12,033 nucleotides of DNA from Actinomycetota bacterium (GCA_003242515.1 QGUS01000028.1:1-12033); one strand, 5' to 3'. Counted from the stretch's first letter, positions 1 to 7,195 are shown. Translations and numbers: made by a program. The notes: generated by a model from the letters alone, not told the origin.

Positions 1-12
1 CCGGGAGCGGGT

Positions 13-1044
13 TTAGCGATTACCGCCCCGCGGCAGGGTGAGGGTCTCGACGAACTCCTCGAGCTGGCGGAGGGTGCGCACCTCGTGGACGGAGGTGCAG
101 TGGCGTGCGTAGGAAGACATGGCCGAGTCTCCGGTGTCCCAGTAGAGGTGGGGCTCCGGGTTGAGCCAGATGACGGCCCGGGCCGCCCTGGCGACGTCGG
201 CGAGGATGGCGTCCCGGGGCGGGCGGTAGTTGTTCCGGGCGTCCCCGGTGATGATCACCGTGGTGCGGGGCGTGATCTGGGACCCGTAGCGGCGGTGGAA
301 GGTCTCGAGGGCGTTCCCGTAATCGGAGTGGCCGTCCAGCCACACCACCTCGGCCTCGGTGGCGATCCGGCTCACCGCGGACCCGAAGTCGACGCCGGGA
401 CCGAAGAAGTCCGTGACCTCGTCGATGGTGTCGATGAAGGCGAAGGTCCGCAGCCTGGAGAACTGCGTCGACATGGCGTGGGTGAACTGCAGCGTGAACC
501 GGGAGAACGTCGCCATCGACCCGGACACGTCGCAGAGGAGCCACACCTCGGGGCGGTGGGGCCGCGGGTGGCGGAACTGCGGGTCTGCGGGGACGCCGCC
601 GGTGGCGAGCGACCGTCTCACGGTTCGCCGGAAGTCGAGGCGGCCGGTGCGCTTCTTGCGGCGCCGGGCCAGCTTGGCAGCCAGCTTCCGGGTGAGCGGC
701 CCGATGGCGGCCTCCATCTCGGCCAGGTCCGACGAGGTGGCGTGCATCAGGTCGATGTCCTCGACCAGGGGACGGCGCAGCGTCCTGGCGACGGCCTCCC
801 TGCCCCGGTCGGCGACGAGGCGCCGGCGGATCTCCTCCTCGATCTCCGCCTTGAGCATCTCGAGCCGCTCGGCGACGTCCTCCTCGGCGAGACGCTTCTC
901 GAAGGCGCTCAGCTCGGCATCCCCCATCAGCTTGTCGACGAGGGCCTGCTCCAGGGCCGACATGTCGAGCCGCCGCATCGTCCGGTACAGGTAGTAGGTG
1001 CCGCCAACCGGACGCCCGGGCTCCATCCCGGCGAGACGCTCCAC
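13..1044 (-). CDS. CoxE-like VWA-domain protein, C-terminal part (downstream of in-frame TAG)
   Basis: This is the larger part of a CoxE-like von Willebrand factor A protein. Members pair with MoxR AAA+ ATPases and are thought to bind metal and partner proteins during maturation or remodelling of other complexes. Counting from the GTG at 1044, a helical charged region (about 1-145) leads to the VWA domain. Its MIDAS motif DVSGS is at residues 172-176, after the strand EVWLL, and TGDARNN at about 266-272 lies in a later VWA strand/loop. The gene ends in TAA. The 38 codons upstream of the GTG are open, in the same frame and read as protein (helical text such as DDLIDDIL), back to a TAG at 1159-1161. 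Beyond the TAG the same frame holds the N-terminal part at 1162-1425. No Shine-Dalgarno sequence precedes the GTG, so it is a poor independent start. The ancestral gene is almost certainly 13-1425 (470 codons plus stop). The family assignment is firm; the biological substrate is unknown. Confidence 0.85.
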   Translation of the reverse strand: MERLAGMEPGRPVGGTYYLYRTMRRLDMSALEQALVDKLMGDAELSAFEKRLAEEDVAERLEMLKAEIEEEIRRRLVADRGREAVARTLRRPLVEDIDLMHATSSDLAEMEAAIGPLTRKLAAKLARRRKKRTGRLDFRRTVRRSLATGGVPADPQFRHPRPHRPEVWLLCDVSGSMATFSRFTLQFTHAMSTQFSRLRTFAFIDTIDEVTDFFGPGVDFGSAVSRIATEAEVVWLDGHSDYGNALETFHRRYGSQITPRTTVIITGDARNNYRPPRDAILADVARAARAVIWLNPEPHLYWDTGDSAMSSYARHCTSVHEVRTLRQLEEFVETLTLPRGGNR

Positions 1045-1158
1045 CGCCTCGGCGGCGGCCCGACGCAGGGCGTCGGTGTCGAGGTCGGCGAGCGCCCGGA
1101 GGATGTCGTCGATGAGGTCGTCGAGCGAGCCTCCCGCTCCCCCGCCGGCGGCCTCCGA

Positions 1159-1425
1159 CTACGGCTCACCCGGCCCGGTCCCCGGGCCCTCACCGTCGGG
1201 GACCGACGGGACCAGGGAGAAGTAGACGTCGAAGGCGGTGTCGAAGGCCCGTTCGTGACGGGCGTTCTTCACCAGCGTCGCCCGGAGCGTCTCCCGCAGG
1301 GCGATCCGGTCGGAGATGTCGATGGCCTCCACCGCCTTCATCGCGTCGATCGCCTCCACCATGGAGACGGGCACGCCGGTCTGGCGCAGCTCGCCGATGA
1401 AGCCGGTGAGGAGGCCCAGCATCAC
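1159..1425 (-). CDS. CoxE-like VWA-domain protein, N-terminal fragment ending at in-frame TAG
   Basis: This 88-residue product is the N-terminal helical region typical of CoxE-like VWA proteins. It contains FIGELRQTGVPVSMVEAIDA near the start and ATLVKNARHERAFDTAFDVY further on, then a Gly/Pro-rich linker (GPGTGPGEP). It then stops at TAG, where homologous proteins continue. The rest of the protein follows in the identical frame down to position 13. The start is GTG at 1425, overlapping the MoxR stop as GTGA, or the next codon, ATG at 1422, overlapping as TGATG. Either way translation is coupled to the upstream ATPase gene. The fragment has no VWA domain and is unlikely to act alone. Possible explanations are a recent nonsense mutation, a base-call error (one change makes TAG into GAG or CAG, both fitting the linker) or low-level readthrough. 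Confidence 0.7.
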   Translation of the reverse strand: MMLGLLTGFIGELRQTGVPVSMVEAIDAMKAVEAIDISDRIALRETLRATLVKNARHERAFDTAFDVYFSLVPSVPDGEGPGTGPGEP

Positions 1426-2285
1426 TCCACCGGCGTGGAGGTGAGCTCCTTGGCGGCCTTCTCGATGTCGCCCTGGTACTTGAGGAGGACATGGAGCGTG
1501 TCGGCGAGCACCGCCTCGTCGACATCCTCGATGGAGAGCGTGAGCAGCGTGCGCGCCCAGTCGATCGTCTCCGACACCGACGGGTGCTTCTTCAGGTCGA
1601 GGCTGCGGATGGACCGCGCCACCTTCGCCACCTGGTCGGCGAGGTGCTCGGACAGCCCCGGCACCCGGGCGAGGAGGATCTCCCGCTCCCGGTCGGGCAT
1701 CGGGTAGTCGACGTGCAGGAAGAGGCAGCGCCGCTTCAGGGCCTCGCTGAGCTCACGGGTGTTGTTGGAGGTGAGAAAGACGATCGGCTGGCTGGACGCC
1801 TGGATGGTCCCCAGCTCGGGGATCGACACCTGGAAGTCGGAGAGGATCTCCAGCAGGAGCGCCTCGGTCTCGATCTCGACGCGGTCGAACTCGTCGATCA
1901 GCAGCACCACCGGCTCGGGCGAGCGGATCGCCTCCAGCAGCGGGCGGGCGAGCAGGAACTCCTCGGAGAAGATGTCCTGGCTGATCGAGTCCCAGTCCGA
2001 GCCCGAGTCGGCCTGGATGCGGAGCAGCTGCTTCTTGTAGTTCCACTCGTACAGCGCCTTGGCCTCGTCCAGGCCCTCGTAGCACTGGAGGCGGATCAGG
2101 CGGCGGTCCATGGATGCCGCCACGGCCTTGGCGAGCTCGGTCTTGCCGACGCCTGCAGGGCCCTCCACGAGCACCGGCTTGCCCAGCGTGGCCGCCAGGT
2201 AGACGACCTGAGCGATGCGACGGTCGGGCAGGTATCCGACCTCGCGCAGCGAACTGGCGACGGCTTCAGGGGAAGCGAGGTCCAT
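1422..2285 (-). CDS. MoxR-family AAA+ ATPase
   Basis: This 287-residue cytoplasmic AAA+ ATPase of the MoxR/CoxD type is a chaperone-like motor, normally encoded next to a VWA protein as here. Walker A GPAGVGKT is at residues 42-49 and Walker B VLLIDE at 127-132. Sensor 1 lies in TSNNTRELSEALKRRC at 172-187, with arginine-finger candidates R185/R186, followed by the C-terminal helical lid domain. The ATG at 2283-2285 is chosen because the family alignment starts there. A GTG 17 codons upstream would add a Pro-rich, non-conserved stretch running into the trkA promoter region. No Shine-Dalgarno is seen. TACCAT lies 6 nt before the ATG, which fits a leaderless transcript. The stop overlaps the start of the VWA gene, so the two form an operon, divergent from trkAH across a 74-nt gap. 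The client of this ATPase/VWA pair cannot be told from the sequence. Confidence 0.92.
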   Translation of the reverse strand: MDLASPEAVASSLREVGYLPDRRIAQVVYLAATLGKPVLVEGPAGVGKTELAKAVAASMDRRLIRLQCYEGLDEAKALYEWNYKKQLLRIQADSGSDWDSISQDIFSEEFLLARPLLEAIRSPEPVVLLIDEFDRVEIETEALLLEILSDFQVSIPELGTIQASSQPIVFLTSNNTRELSEALKRRCLFLHVDYPMPDREREILLARVPGLSEHLADQVAKVARSIRSLDLKKHPSVSETIDWARTLLTLSIEDVDEAVLADTLHVLLKYQGDIEKAAKELTSTPVE

Positions 2286-2291
2286 CCGCTC

Positions 2292-2297
2292 ATGGTA
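2292..2297 (-). promoter_or_regulatory. Possible -10 box of moxR (leaderless start)
   Basis: On the minus strand TACCAT fits the TANNNT form of an actinobacterial -10 element. Only 6 nt separate it from the ATG at 2285, which would place transcription initiation at or next to the start codon. No convincing -35 hexamer is seen 16-19 nt upstream, so this call rests on position and the absence of a Shine-Dalgarno sequence. Confidence 0.35.
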
Positions 2298-2323
2298 GGG
2301 CCGGCCGAAAGGCCACGGAACAC

Positions 2324-2352
2324 CTGGCACGCACACCGGGGCGATTTACGCT
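2324..2352 (+). promoter_or_regulatory. Probable trkA promoter, leaderless
   Basis: A -35 candidate CTGGCA (2324-2329, 4 of 6 matches to TTGACA) is followed by a 17-nt spacer and the -10 candidate TACGCT (2347-2352). The trkA ATG begins 7 nt after the -10, so transcription would start at about the A of the start codon. No Shine-Dalgarno sequence is present, in keeping with a leaderless mRNA. Confidence 0.5.
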
Positions 2353-2359
2353 CTCGGTT

Positions 2360-3694
2360 ATGCGCATCATCGTGGTGGGCGCCGGAGCGGTCGGCTCTTA
2401 CCTGGCGGAGCGGCTCTCCGCCGAGCCCGACCTCGAGGTCGTGGTCATCGAGTCGGACGAGACCGTCGCCAGCCAGCTCCAGAACGAGCTCGACGCCCTG
2501 GTCGTCAACGGCAACGGCTCGTCGCTCCACACCCTCGAGGAGGCGGGCGCCAGGCACACCGACCTCCTGATCGCCGTCACCAGCTCCGACGGCGCCAACG
2601 TGCTCGCCTGCCACGCGGCCACCGAGCTGGGCATCCCCACCACGATCGCCCGGATCGAGGACCCCGACATGCGGGAGGGTGTCGACCGCCTCGGGGTCGA
2701 CATCATCATTGACCCTTCTGCCGCGGCCGCCAAGGAGCTCACGGAGCTGGTGGGCGCCGGCGGCGTCTCCGAGTTGATCCCGTTCGCCAACGGCAAGTTG
2801 GTCATGGTCGGCGGGCTCGTCGCTCCGGGCGCACCGCTCACCCGGGCCACCCTCGACGTGCTGCGGATGCGGACCGCCGAGTGGGGCTGGGTGGTGGCGG
2901 CGATCGTCCGCGACGGCAGGACCGTCGTGGGCAAGGGCGACCTGCGGATCCGCGCCGGCGACTACGCCCTGGTGATGACCACCAAGGACCGCATCCCCGA
3001 CGCCAGCAGGCTCATCGGCGTCCGCAAGCACGACTTCCGCCGGATGGTGATCTTCGGCGCCACCCGTCTCGCCGCGCTCACCGCCGACCTCCTGGAGCGC
3101 CAGGGTTTCGACGTGGTGTTCGTCGACGAGGACGCAGAGCGCTGCCGCCGCCTCTCCCAGGAGCACCCGTACGCCCTGGTCATCTCCGGCGACCCCACCG
3201 ACCCCGAGGTGCTGGCGGACGTGGAGATGAGCCGCAGCGACGTCGTGCTGGCCCTCACCGGCTGGGACGAGGTGAACGTGCTCGGCTGTCTCACCGCCAA
3301 GGCGCTCGGGGCGGGGATGACCATCGCCCGCTTCAACCGGATCCCCTACGTGAAGCTGCTCTCCGGCGTCGGCATCGACGCCGCCATCTCCTCCCGGATC
3401 ATGGCCGCCAACGCCATCCTCCGGTACGTGCGACAGGGGAAGGTGGAGCAGGTGGCCACCTTCTCCAACACCGACGCGGAGGCGATCGAGATCGTCGTCG
3501 ATGCCGGCTCGCCGGCCGTGGGCAGGGCCGTGGTCGACCTGGGGCTGCCCGAAGGGGTGGTGATCGGTGGCATCTCGCGGAACGAGACCACCTTCGTCCC
3601 GGACGGCTCCTCGGTCATCCGGGAGGGCGACCACATCATCTACTTCGCCATGCCCGACGTCATCGACGAGTCGTCGGCCATATTCTCGGCATGA
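2360..3694 (+). CDS. trkA: Trk potassium uptake system peripheral NAD-binding subunit TrkA
   Basis: TrkA is the cytoplasmic regulatory ring that binds NAD(H) or other nucleotides and gates the TrkH potassium channel. The 444 residues show the full family layout of two RCK_N/RCK_C pairs. The first Rossmann fold starts at residue 2 with GAGAVG at 7-12 and an acidic residue, E31, ending strand 2. The second starts near residue 229 with a degenerate glycine motif (GATRLA, 233-238) and D256 ending its strand 2. RCK_C segments lie at about 135-220 and 365-440. The ATG at 2360 is chosen because the Rossmann fold starts immediately after it; the open frame continues upstream to 2114 but reads as non-protein antisense of moxR. 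The stop overlaps the trkH start as ATGA, so the two genes are coupled. The length is normal and the gene looks intact. Confidence 0.95.
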   Translation: MRIIVVGAGAVGSYLAERLSAEPDLEVVVIESDETVASQLQNELDALVVNGNGSSLHTLEEAGARHTDLLIAVTSSDGANVLACHAATELGIPTTIARIEDPDMREGVDRLGVDIIIDPSAAAAKELTELVGAGGVSELIPFANGKLVMVGGLVAPGAPLTRATLDVLRMRTAEWGWVVAAIVRDGRTVVGKGDLRIRAGDYALVMTTKDRIPDASRLIGVRKHDFRRMVIFGATRLAALTADLLERQGFDVVFVDEDAERCRRLSQEHPYALVISGDPTDPEVLADVEMSRSDVVLALTGWDEVNVLGCLTAKALGAGMTIARFNRIPYVKLLSGVGIDAAISSRIMAANAILRYVRQGKVEQVATFSNTDAEAIEIVVDAGSPAVGRAVVDLGLPEGVVIGGISRNETTFVPDGSSVIREGDHIIYFAMPDVIDESSAIFSA

Positions 3695-5160
3695 GCACCG
3701 AGCGGAACCCGCTGATCCTCGTCCTCGCATGGATCCTGGGCTCCGTGCTCGTCTTCGTCGCGGCGGCGATGGCCCTGGCCGCCGTGGTGTCGCTGGCCCA
3801 CGGGGAGGGGAGGGTCGGGGCGATGATCTTCGCCGCCGCCGGGGTGACTCTGGTGATCGGTCTCCTCGGCCGCCTGCTGATCGATCGCCCGACGGGGATC
3901 ACGGTGCGGCAGGGTTTCGTGGTGGTCGGCCTCGCTTGGTTCGTCCTGTCGCTGTTCGGTGCGCTCCCCTACCTCTTCACCGGCGTGATCACTGGACCGG
4001 TCGACGCGTTCTTCGAGACCGTTTCCGGCTTCACCACCTCCGGCGCCACGGTCATCTCCGACCCGTCGACGCTCCCGGCCGGGATCCTGTTCTGGCGGGC
4101 TCTGTCGCAGTGGATGGGAGGCCTGGGCGTGATCGTGCTCGGCGTGGCGGTGCTGCCCACGCTCGGGACGGGTGGGATGCAGCTCACCCGGGCGGAGTCC
4201 AGCGGTCTCTCCACGGAGCGGCTCACCCCGAAGTTCCAGGGGACCGCCCTCCGCTACTGGATCGTCTACGCCTTCCTGACGCTGGCCGCCTTCGTCGTTC
4301 TGACCGTCGGCGAGATGAGCCCCTTCCAGGCCCTGATCCACGCCATGGGAGCGGTGTCCACCGGCGGCTCCTCCACGGCCGCGGACTCCGTCGCCTCGTT
4401 CGGCGCCTACACCAAGATCGTCCTGATCGTCTTCATGTTCATGGGCGGTGTCTCCTTCGCCCTCCACTACCGGGCGATCCGCGACCCGGCGGTCTACTGG
4501 AAGAGCTCCGAGTTCCGGATCTACCTGACGCTGCTGATCGCCGCGACCGTGCTCATCACGGGCGGGCTGTGGGTGGAGCTGGGACCCTCCGAGGCGGTGC
4601 TCGAGGGGGTGTTCTCCAGCGTCGCCCTGCTCACCACCACCGGCTTCACCTCGAGCGACTTCGGCGCATGGCGACCCGCACTGCAGGTCCTGGTGGTGGG
4701 CCTCATGTTCCTGGGCGGCATGTCCGGGTCGACCTCGGGCGGTATCAAGGCGTTCCGGGTGGGCGTGCTCACCAAGGCCGCCTACGCCGACTTGCGGCGC
4801 CTGGTGCACCCGAGAGGCGTGTTCGCCGTGCGTCTGGGGAGGAAGCGGGTGCCCGACCCCGTGGTGGAGTCGGTCCAGTCGTTCTTCCTGTTCTACATGA
4901 TGATCTTCATGGTCTCGACGTTCCTGCTCACGTTCATCGACGCCAACATGGGCGAGGACCTCGACCTGATCACCTCGACCTCGGCGGTCGCGTCGGCGCT
5001 GAGCAACCTGGGAACGGGTCTCGGCGACGTCGGCCCCTCGGGGACCTACGCCTTCCTGCCGGCCCCGGCGAAGCTGCTCCTGGCCGGGCTGATGATCGTG
5101 GGCCGTCTCGAGCTGTTCCCGGTGCTGGTGCTGTTCACGCGGGACCTGTGGAAGCGCTGA
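3691..5160 (+). CDS. trkH: Trk potassium uptake system membrane subunit TrkH
   Basis: TrkH is the potassium-conducting membrane subunit, 489 residues, built from four M1-P-M2 repeats with a single-residue-type selectivity filter in each. The filter segments are visible: SGFTTSGA (112-119), AVSTGGSS (221-228), TTTGFTSS (315-322) and SNLGTGLG (438-445), so each filter glycine is present. Hydrophobic helices flank each loop. The SGSTSGGIKAFR segment (345-356) is the usual glycine/serine-rich intramembrane loop of the family that contributes to gating. The protein ends in a short basic tail (DLWKR). The start ATG overlaps the trkA stop by four bases (ATGA) and no separate ribosome-binding site is seen, so translation is coupled. 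The gene converges on obgE with 63 nt between stops. Confidence 0.95.
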   Translation: MSTERNPLILVLAWILGSVLVFVAAAMALAAVVSLAHGEGRVGAMIFAAAGVTLVIGLLGRLLIDRPTGITVRQGFVVVGLAWFVLSLFGALPYLFTGVITGPVDAFFETVSGFTTSGATVISDPSTLPAGILFWRALSQWMGGLGVIVLGVAVLPTLGTGGMQLTRAESSGLSTERLTPKFQGTALRYWIVYAFLTLAAFVVLTVGEMSPFQALIHAMGAVSTGGSSTAADSVASFGAYTKIVLIVFMFMGGVSFALHYRAIRDPAVYWKSSEFRIYLTLLIAATVLITGGLWVELGPSEAVLEGVFSSVALLTTTGFTSSDFGAWRPALQVLVVGLMFLGGMSGSTSGGIKAFRVGVLTKAAYADLRRLVHPRGVFAVRLGRKRVPDPVVESVQSFFLFYMMIFMVSTFLLTFIDANMGEDLDLITSTSAVASALSNLGTGLGDVGPSGTYAFLPAPAKLLLAGLMIVGRLELFPVLVLFTRDLWKR

Positions 5161-5175
5161 CCGTCACGGACGGTC
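5159..5175 (+). terminator. Short hairpin at the trkH stop codon
   Basis: Perfect 7-bp inverted repeat GACCGTC / GACGGTC with an ACG loop. It begins inside the trkH stop codon and is followed by a run of C, not T. It lies between the convergent trkH and obgE genes, so it could act as a T-less terminator or 3' end protector for trkAH. Function is inferred from position only. Confidence 0.35.
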
Positions 5176-5223
5176 CCCCCTCGACCTTCGTCCCGTTGCC
5201 TCGCGGCGCGGACGGAGGCGCCG

Positions 5224-6468
5224 CTACTCCTCTTCGTCCCCGTACGGCTCGAACTCGAAGACCAGGTCCCCGATCCGGACCTCGTCCCCGGCGACGGCCC
5301 CGGCCTCGAGGAGCGCCTCCTCGACACCCATGGCGGCGAGGCGCCGGGCGGCCATGTCGGCGGCCTCCGGATTGGTGAGATCGGCGAACCGGACCGCACG
5401 CTCCACGGGCCGTCCCGTGACCCTCCAGCCGCCGTCCTCGCGCACCACCTTGAAACCGGGCCCCAGCGGCCGGTGGAGGACGAAGCCGAGCCGCTCCGGC
5501 GCCTCCCGCACGGCCTGGTCGACCAGGTCGCCGATGGCGTGCACGGCGGCCTCCAGCCCCTCCCCCGTCACCGCGGACACCGGCAGCGCCCCCAACTCCC
5601 CGACGATTTCGGACACGTCGACGGCGTCCGCCTTGTTGACCAGGACGATCCGGGGCCGGGACGCCAGCTCCGCCGAGTACTTCTCGATCTCCTCGGAGAG
5701 GATCTCCAGCTGCCGGGCCGGTGGCGGCTCCTGGGTCGGGTCGAGCACCATGACGAGGACCCGTGCGCGCTCGGTGTGGCGGAGGAACTCGTGGCCCAGG
5801 CCCTTGCCCTCGGCGGCGCCTTCGATCAGGCCCGGGATGTCGGCGAGCACGAACTCCCGCCCGCCCATCGAGACGACGCCGAGGTTGGGTTCGAGCGTGG
5901 TGAACGGGTAGTCGCCGATCTTCGGCCTGGCCGCCGACACCCGGGAGATGAGGGTGGACTTCCCGGCGTTGGGGAACCCGACCAGGGCGGCGTCGGCGAG
6001 GAGCTTCAGTTCCAGGGTGAACCAACCCTCCGGGCCGTACTCCCCCTGCTCGGCGACGGTGGGGGCCCGGTTGGTGGGGCTGACGAAGGCGGCGTTGCCC
6101 AGGCCGCCCTTGCCGCCCGGCACCGCGACCACCTCCTGGCCCGGGTGGACCAGGTCGGCGATCATCACGCCGTCCTCGTCGTAGACGACGGTGCCAAGGG
6201 GCACGGGCAGGACCAGGTCCTCACCCTTCTTGCCGTGACGAAGGTCGCCCTCGCCGTGGGTGCCGGAGCCGGCCTTGTAGTGGGTCTGCCGCTGGTACCG
6301 GAGCAGCGTCGCCACCGAAGGGTCGGAGCGGAGGATCACCGCTCCCCCGTCACCTCCGTTGCCGCCGCTGGGCTTCCCCTTCGGCTTGCCACGGGCACGG
6401 ACGAACGCGGCGACTCCGGCGCCGCCGTCGCCACCACGCAGGTTGACCCGGACGCGATCGATGAACAT
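5224..6468 (-). CDS. obgE: GTPase ObgE/CgtA
   Basis: Obg is a conserved GTPase that associates with the 50S subunit and links ribosome assembly to growth and stress state. The 414 residues contain all three domains. The glycine-rich Obg fold (1-158) includes GGDGGAG near the start and GGNGGDGG at 35-42. The G domain has G1 GFPNAGKS (164-171), G2 YPFTT (187-191), G3 DIPG (210-213), G4 NKAD (278-281) and G5 SAVTG (298-302). A C-terminal OCT domain spans about 332-408, a domain carried by only some Obg proteins. The tail DEEE is acidic. The start MFIDRV matches the canonical Obg N-terminus; only a weak ribosome-binding site is present. The gene lies 94 nt after rpmA, as in most bacteria, across a gap with a strong hairpin and heptamer repeats. 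Its stop codon is TAG, showing that TAG is an ordinary stop here. Confidence 0.97.
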   Translation of the reverse strand: MFIDRVRVNLRGGDGGAGVAAFVRARGKPKGKPSGGNGGDGGAVILRSDPSVATLLRYQRQTHYKAGSGTHGEGDLRHGKKGEDLVLPVPLGTVVYDEDGVMIADLVHPGQEVVAVPGGKGGLGNAAFVSPTNRAPTVAEQGEYGPEGWFTLELKLLADAALVGFPNAGKSTLISRVSAARPKIGDYPFTTLEPNLGVVSMGGREFVLADIPGLIEGAAEGKGLGHEFLRHTERARVLVMVLDPTQEPPPARQLEILSEEIEKYSAELASRPRIVLVNKADAVDVSEIVGELGALPVSAVTGEGLEAAVHAIGDLVDQAVREAPERLGFVLHRPLGPGFKVVREDGGWRVTGRPVERAVRFADLTNPEAADMAARRLAAMGVEEALLEAGAVAGDEVRIGDLVFEFEPYGDEEE

Positions 6469-6488
6469 TCAGAGCTCGTTTCGCTCGC

Positions 6489-6523
6489 GGTACCGGGTAC
6501 TTGGTACCAGGTGCCGGGTGACA
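6489..6523 (+). repeat. Degenerate tandem heptamer, five units
   Basis: Five consecutive 7-nt units of consensus GGTRCYN fill the gap between rpmA and obgE. The first four keep GGT at the unit start and differ at one to three positions (for example GGTACCG, GGTACTT, GGTACCA); the last is GGTGACA. The first unit contains the palindrome GGTACC, as does the third, so the stretch can also fold. It is unlike the flanking coding text. Function is unknown. Confidence 0.6.
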
Positions 6524-6530
6524 GATGCGA

Positions 6531-6557
6531 CGGTCAGCCGACGGCGTCGGCCGACCG
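6531..6557 (-). terminator. Strong hairpin between rpmA and obgE
   Basis: On the minus strand a 12-nt arm CGGTCGGCCGAC and its partner GTCGGCTGACCG are separated by a GCC loop. All twelve positions pair, one of them as G-U. The hairpin starts 5 nt after the rpmA stop codon. No T-tract follows, so it may be a T-less terminator, a partial terminator that lowers obgE expression relative to rplU-rpmA, or a 3' stabiliser. Which of these applies cannot be decided from sequence. Confidence 0.5.
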
Positions 6558-6562
6558 GCCGC

Positions 6563-6814
6563 TCACTCAGGAAGGACCGAGACCTGACGACGGTTGTTCT
6601 TGGTCCCGTACTTGACGGTGCCGGAGGCGAGGGCGAACAGCGTGTCGTCGCTGCCCCGCCCGACGTTCTCACCCGGGTGGATGCGGGTGCCGCGCTGCCG
6701 GACCAGGATCGAACCGGCGTTCACGAACTGGCCGTCGAAGACCTTGGCGCCGAGACGCTTCGACCGCGAGTCGCGGCCGTTCTTCGAGGAACCACCGGCC
6801 TTTGTCTTGGACAT
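6563..6814 (-). CDS. rpmA: 50S ribosomal protein L27
   Basis: L27 is a small basic protein of the large ribosomal subunit whose N-terminus reaches towards the peptidyl-transferase centre. The 83 residues are full length and collinear with the family. They include GGSSKNGRDSRSKRLG (8-23), the signature segment VNAGSILVRQRGTRIHPG (31-48) and DDTLFAL (56-62). The N-terminus MSKTKAGG has no long cleavable extension of the kind seen in Firmicutes. The ATG lies just 3 nt after the rplU stop (TGAGAGATG). The ribosome-binding site is the GAG-GAG-GAG encoding the last three Glu of L21, so the two genes are tightly coupled. The order rplU-rpmA-obgE is conserved widely in bacteria. Confidence 0.97.
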   Translation of the reverse strand: MSKTKAGGSSKNGRDSRSKRLGAKVFDGQFVNAGSILVRQRGTRIHPGENVGRGSDDTLFALASGTVKYGTKNNRRQVSVLPE

Positions 6815-6817
6815 CTC

Positions 6818-7195
6818 TCACTCCTCCTCGGAAGCGGCCTGCCCGACCTGCTTCGGCTCGGCCTTGGCCTTCGCCTTGGCAGCGCCGGGCAGTTCGATGT
6901 TGGTGATCTCGATACGGGTGTACTTCTGCCGGTGGCCGGCACGACGGCGGTAGCCCGTCTTGGCCCGGTACTTGAAGATCTCGACCTTGGGACCGGCGGC
7001 CTCACCGAGCACCTTGGCGGTCACCTTGGCCTTGGCCAGGACGGAACGGTCGAGGACGGTGTTGCCCTCGTCGTCGACGACGAGCAGCGGCGAGAACTCG
7101 ATGGTCTCGGAGTCGCCCTTGACGCGCTCGATCTCGAGCACGTCGCCCGACTTGACCTTCGCCTGCTTGCCGCCGGCGCGAATGATGGCGTACAT
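6818..7195 (-). CDS. rplU: 50S ribosomal protein L21
   Basis: L21 binds 23S rRNA in the large subunit. The core (1-103) is complete: it begins MYAIIRAGGKQ and contains the basic signature KYRAKTGYRRRAGHRQ at 76-91. A C-terminal extension of about 22 residues (from residue 104), rich in Lys, Ala and Glu and ending EEE, goes beyond the usual length of about 103 residues. The ATG is supported by AGAGG 7 nt upstream and by an extended -10 promoter that would give a 5' leader of about 26 nt. That short leader leaves little room for the structured L21-binding leader described in some bacteria. The protein is followed 3 nt later by rpmA. Confidence 0.97.
   Translation of the reverse strand: MYAIIRAGGKQAKVKSGDVLEIERVKGDSETIEFSPLLVVDDEGNTVLDRSVLAKAKVTAKVLGEAAGPKVEIFKYRAKTGYRRRAGHRQKYTRIEITNIELPGAAKAKAKAEPKQVGQAASEEE

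Noticed and set aside
1159..1161. TAG decoded as an amino acid (stop-codon reassignment or pyrrolysine)
   Set aside because: TAG terminates tdk and obgE at normal lengths in this window, and no supporting tRNA or synthetase gene is seen.
85..1707. Plus-strand open frame of 540 codons opposite the VWA and moxR genes
   Set aside because: It is antisense to clearly homologous genes, with Gly/Val/Arg/Asp-rich low-information translation, as expected for a shadow frame in GC-rich DNA.
2114..2359. Upstream extension of trkA
   Set aside because: The added 82 residues are Arg/Pro-rich antisense of moxR; the RCK fold begins right at the ATG at 2360, which has a promoter 7 nt upstream.
2096..3730. 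Minus-strand 544-codon frame opposite trkA
   Set aside because: It is a mirror of trkA codon structure with no recognisable motif; the TrkA Rossmann motifs on the plus strand are decisive.
5161..5223. Small gene in the trkH-obgE convergent gap
   Set aside because: Only 63 nt, with a hairpin and GC-rich repeats; no start with a ribosome-binding site.
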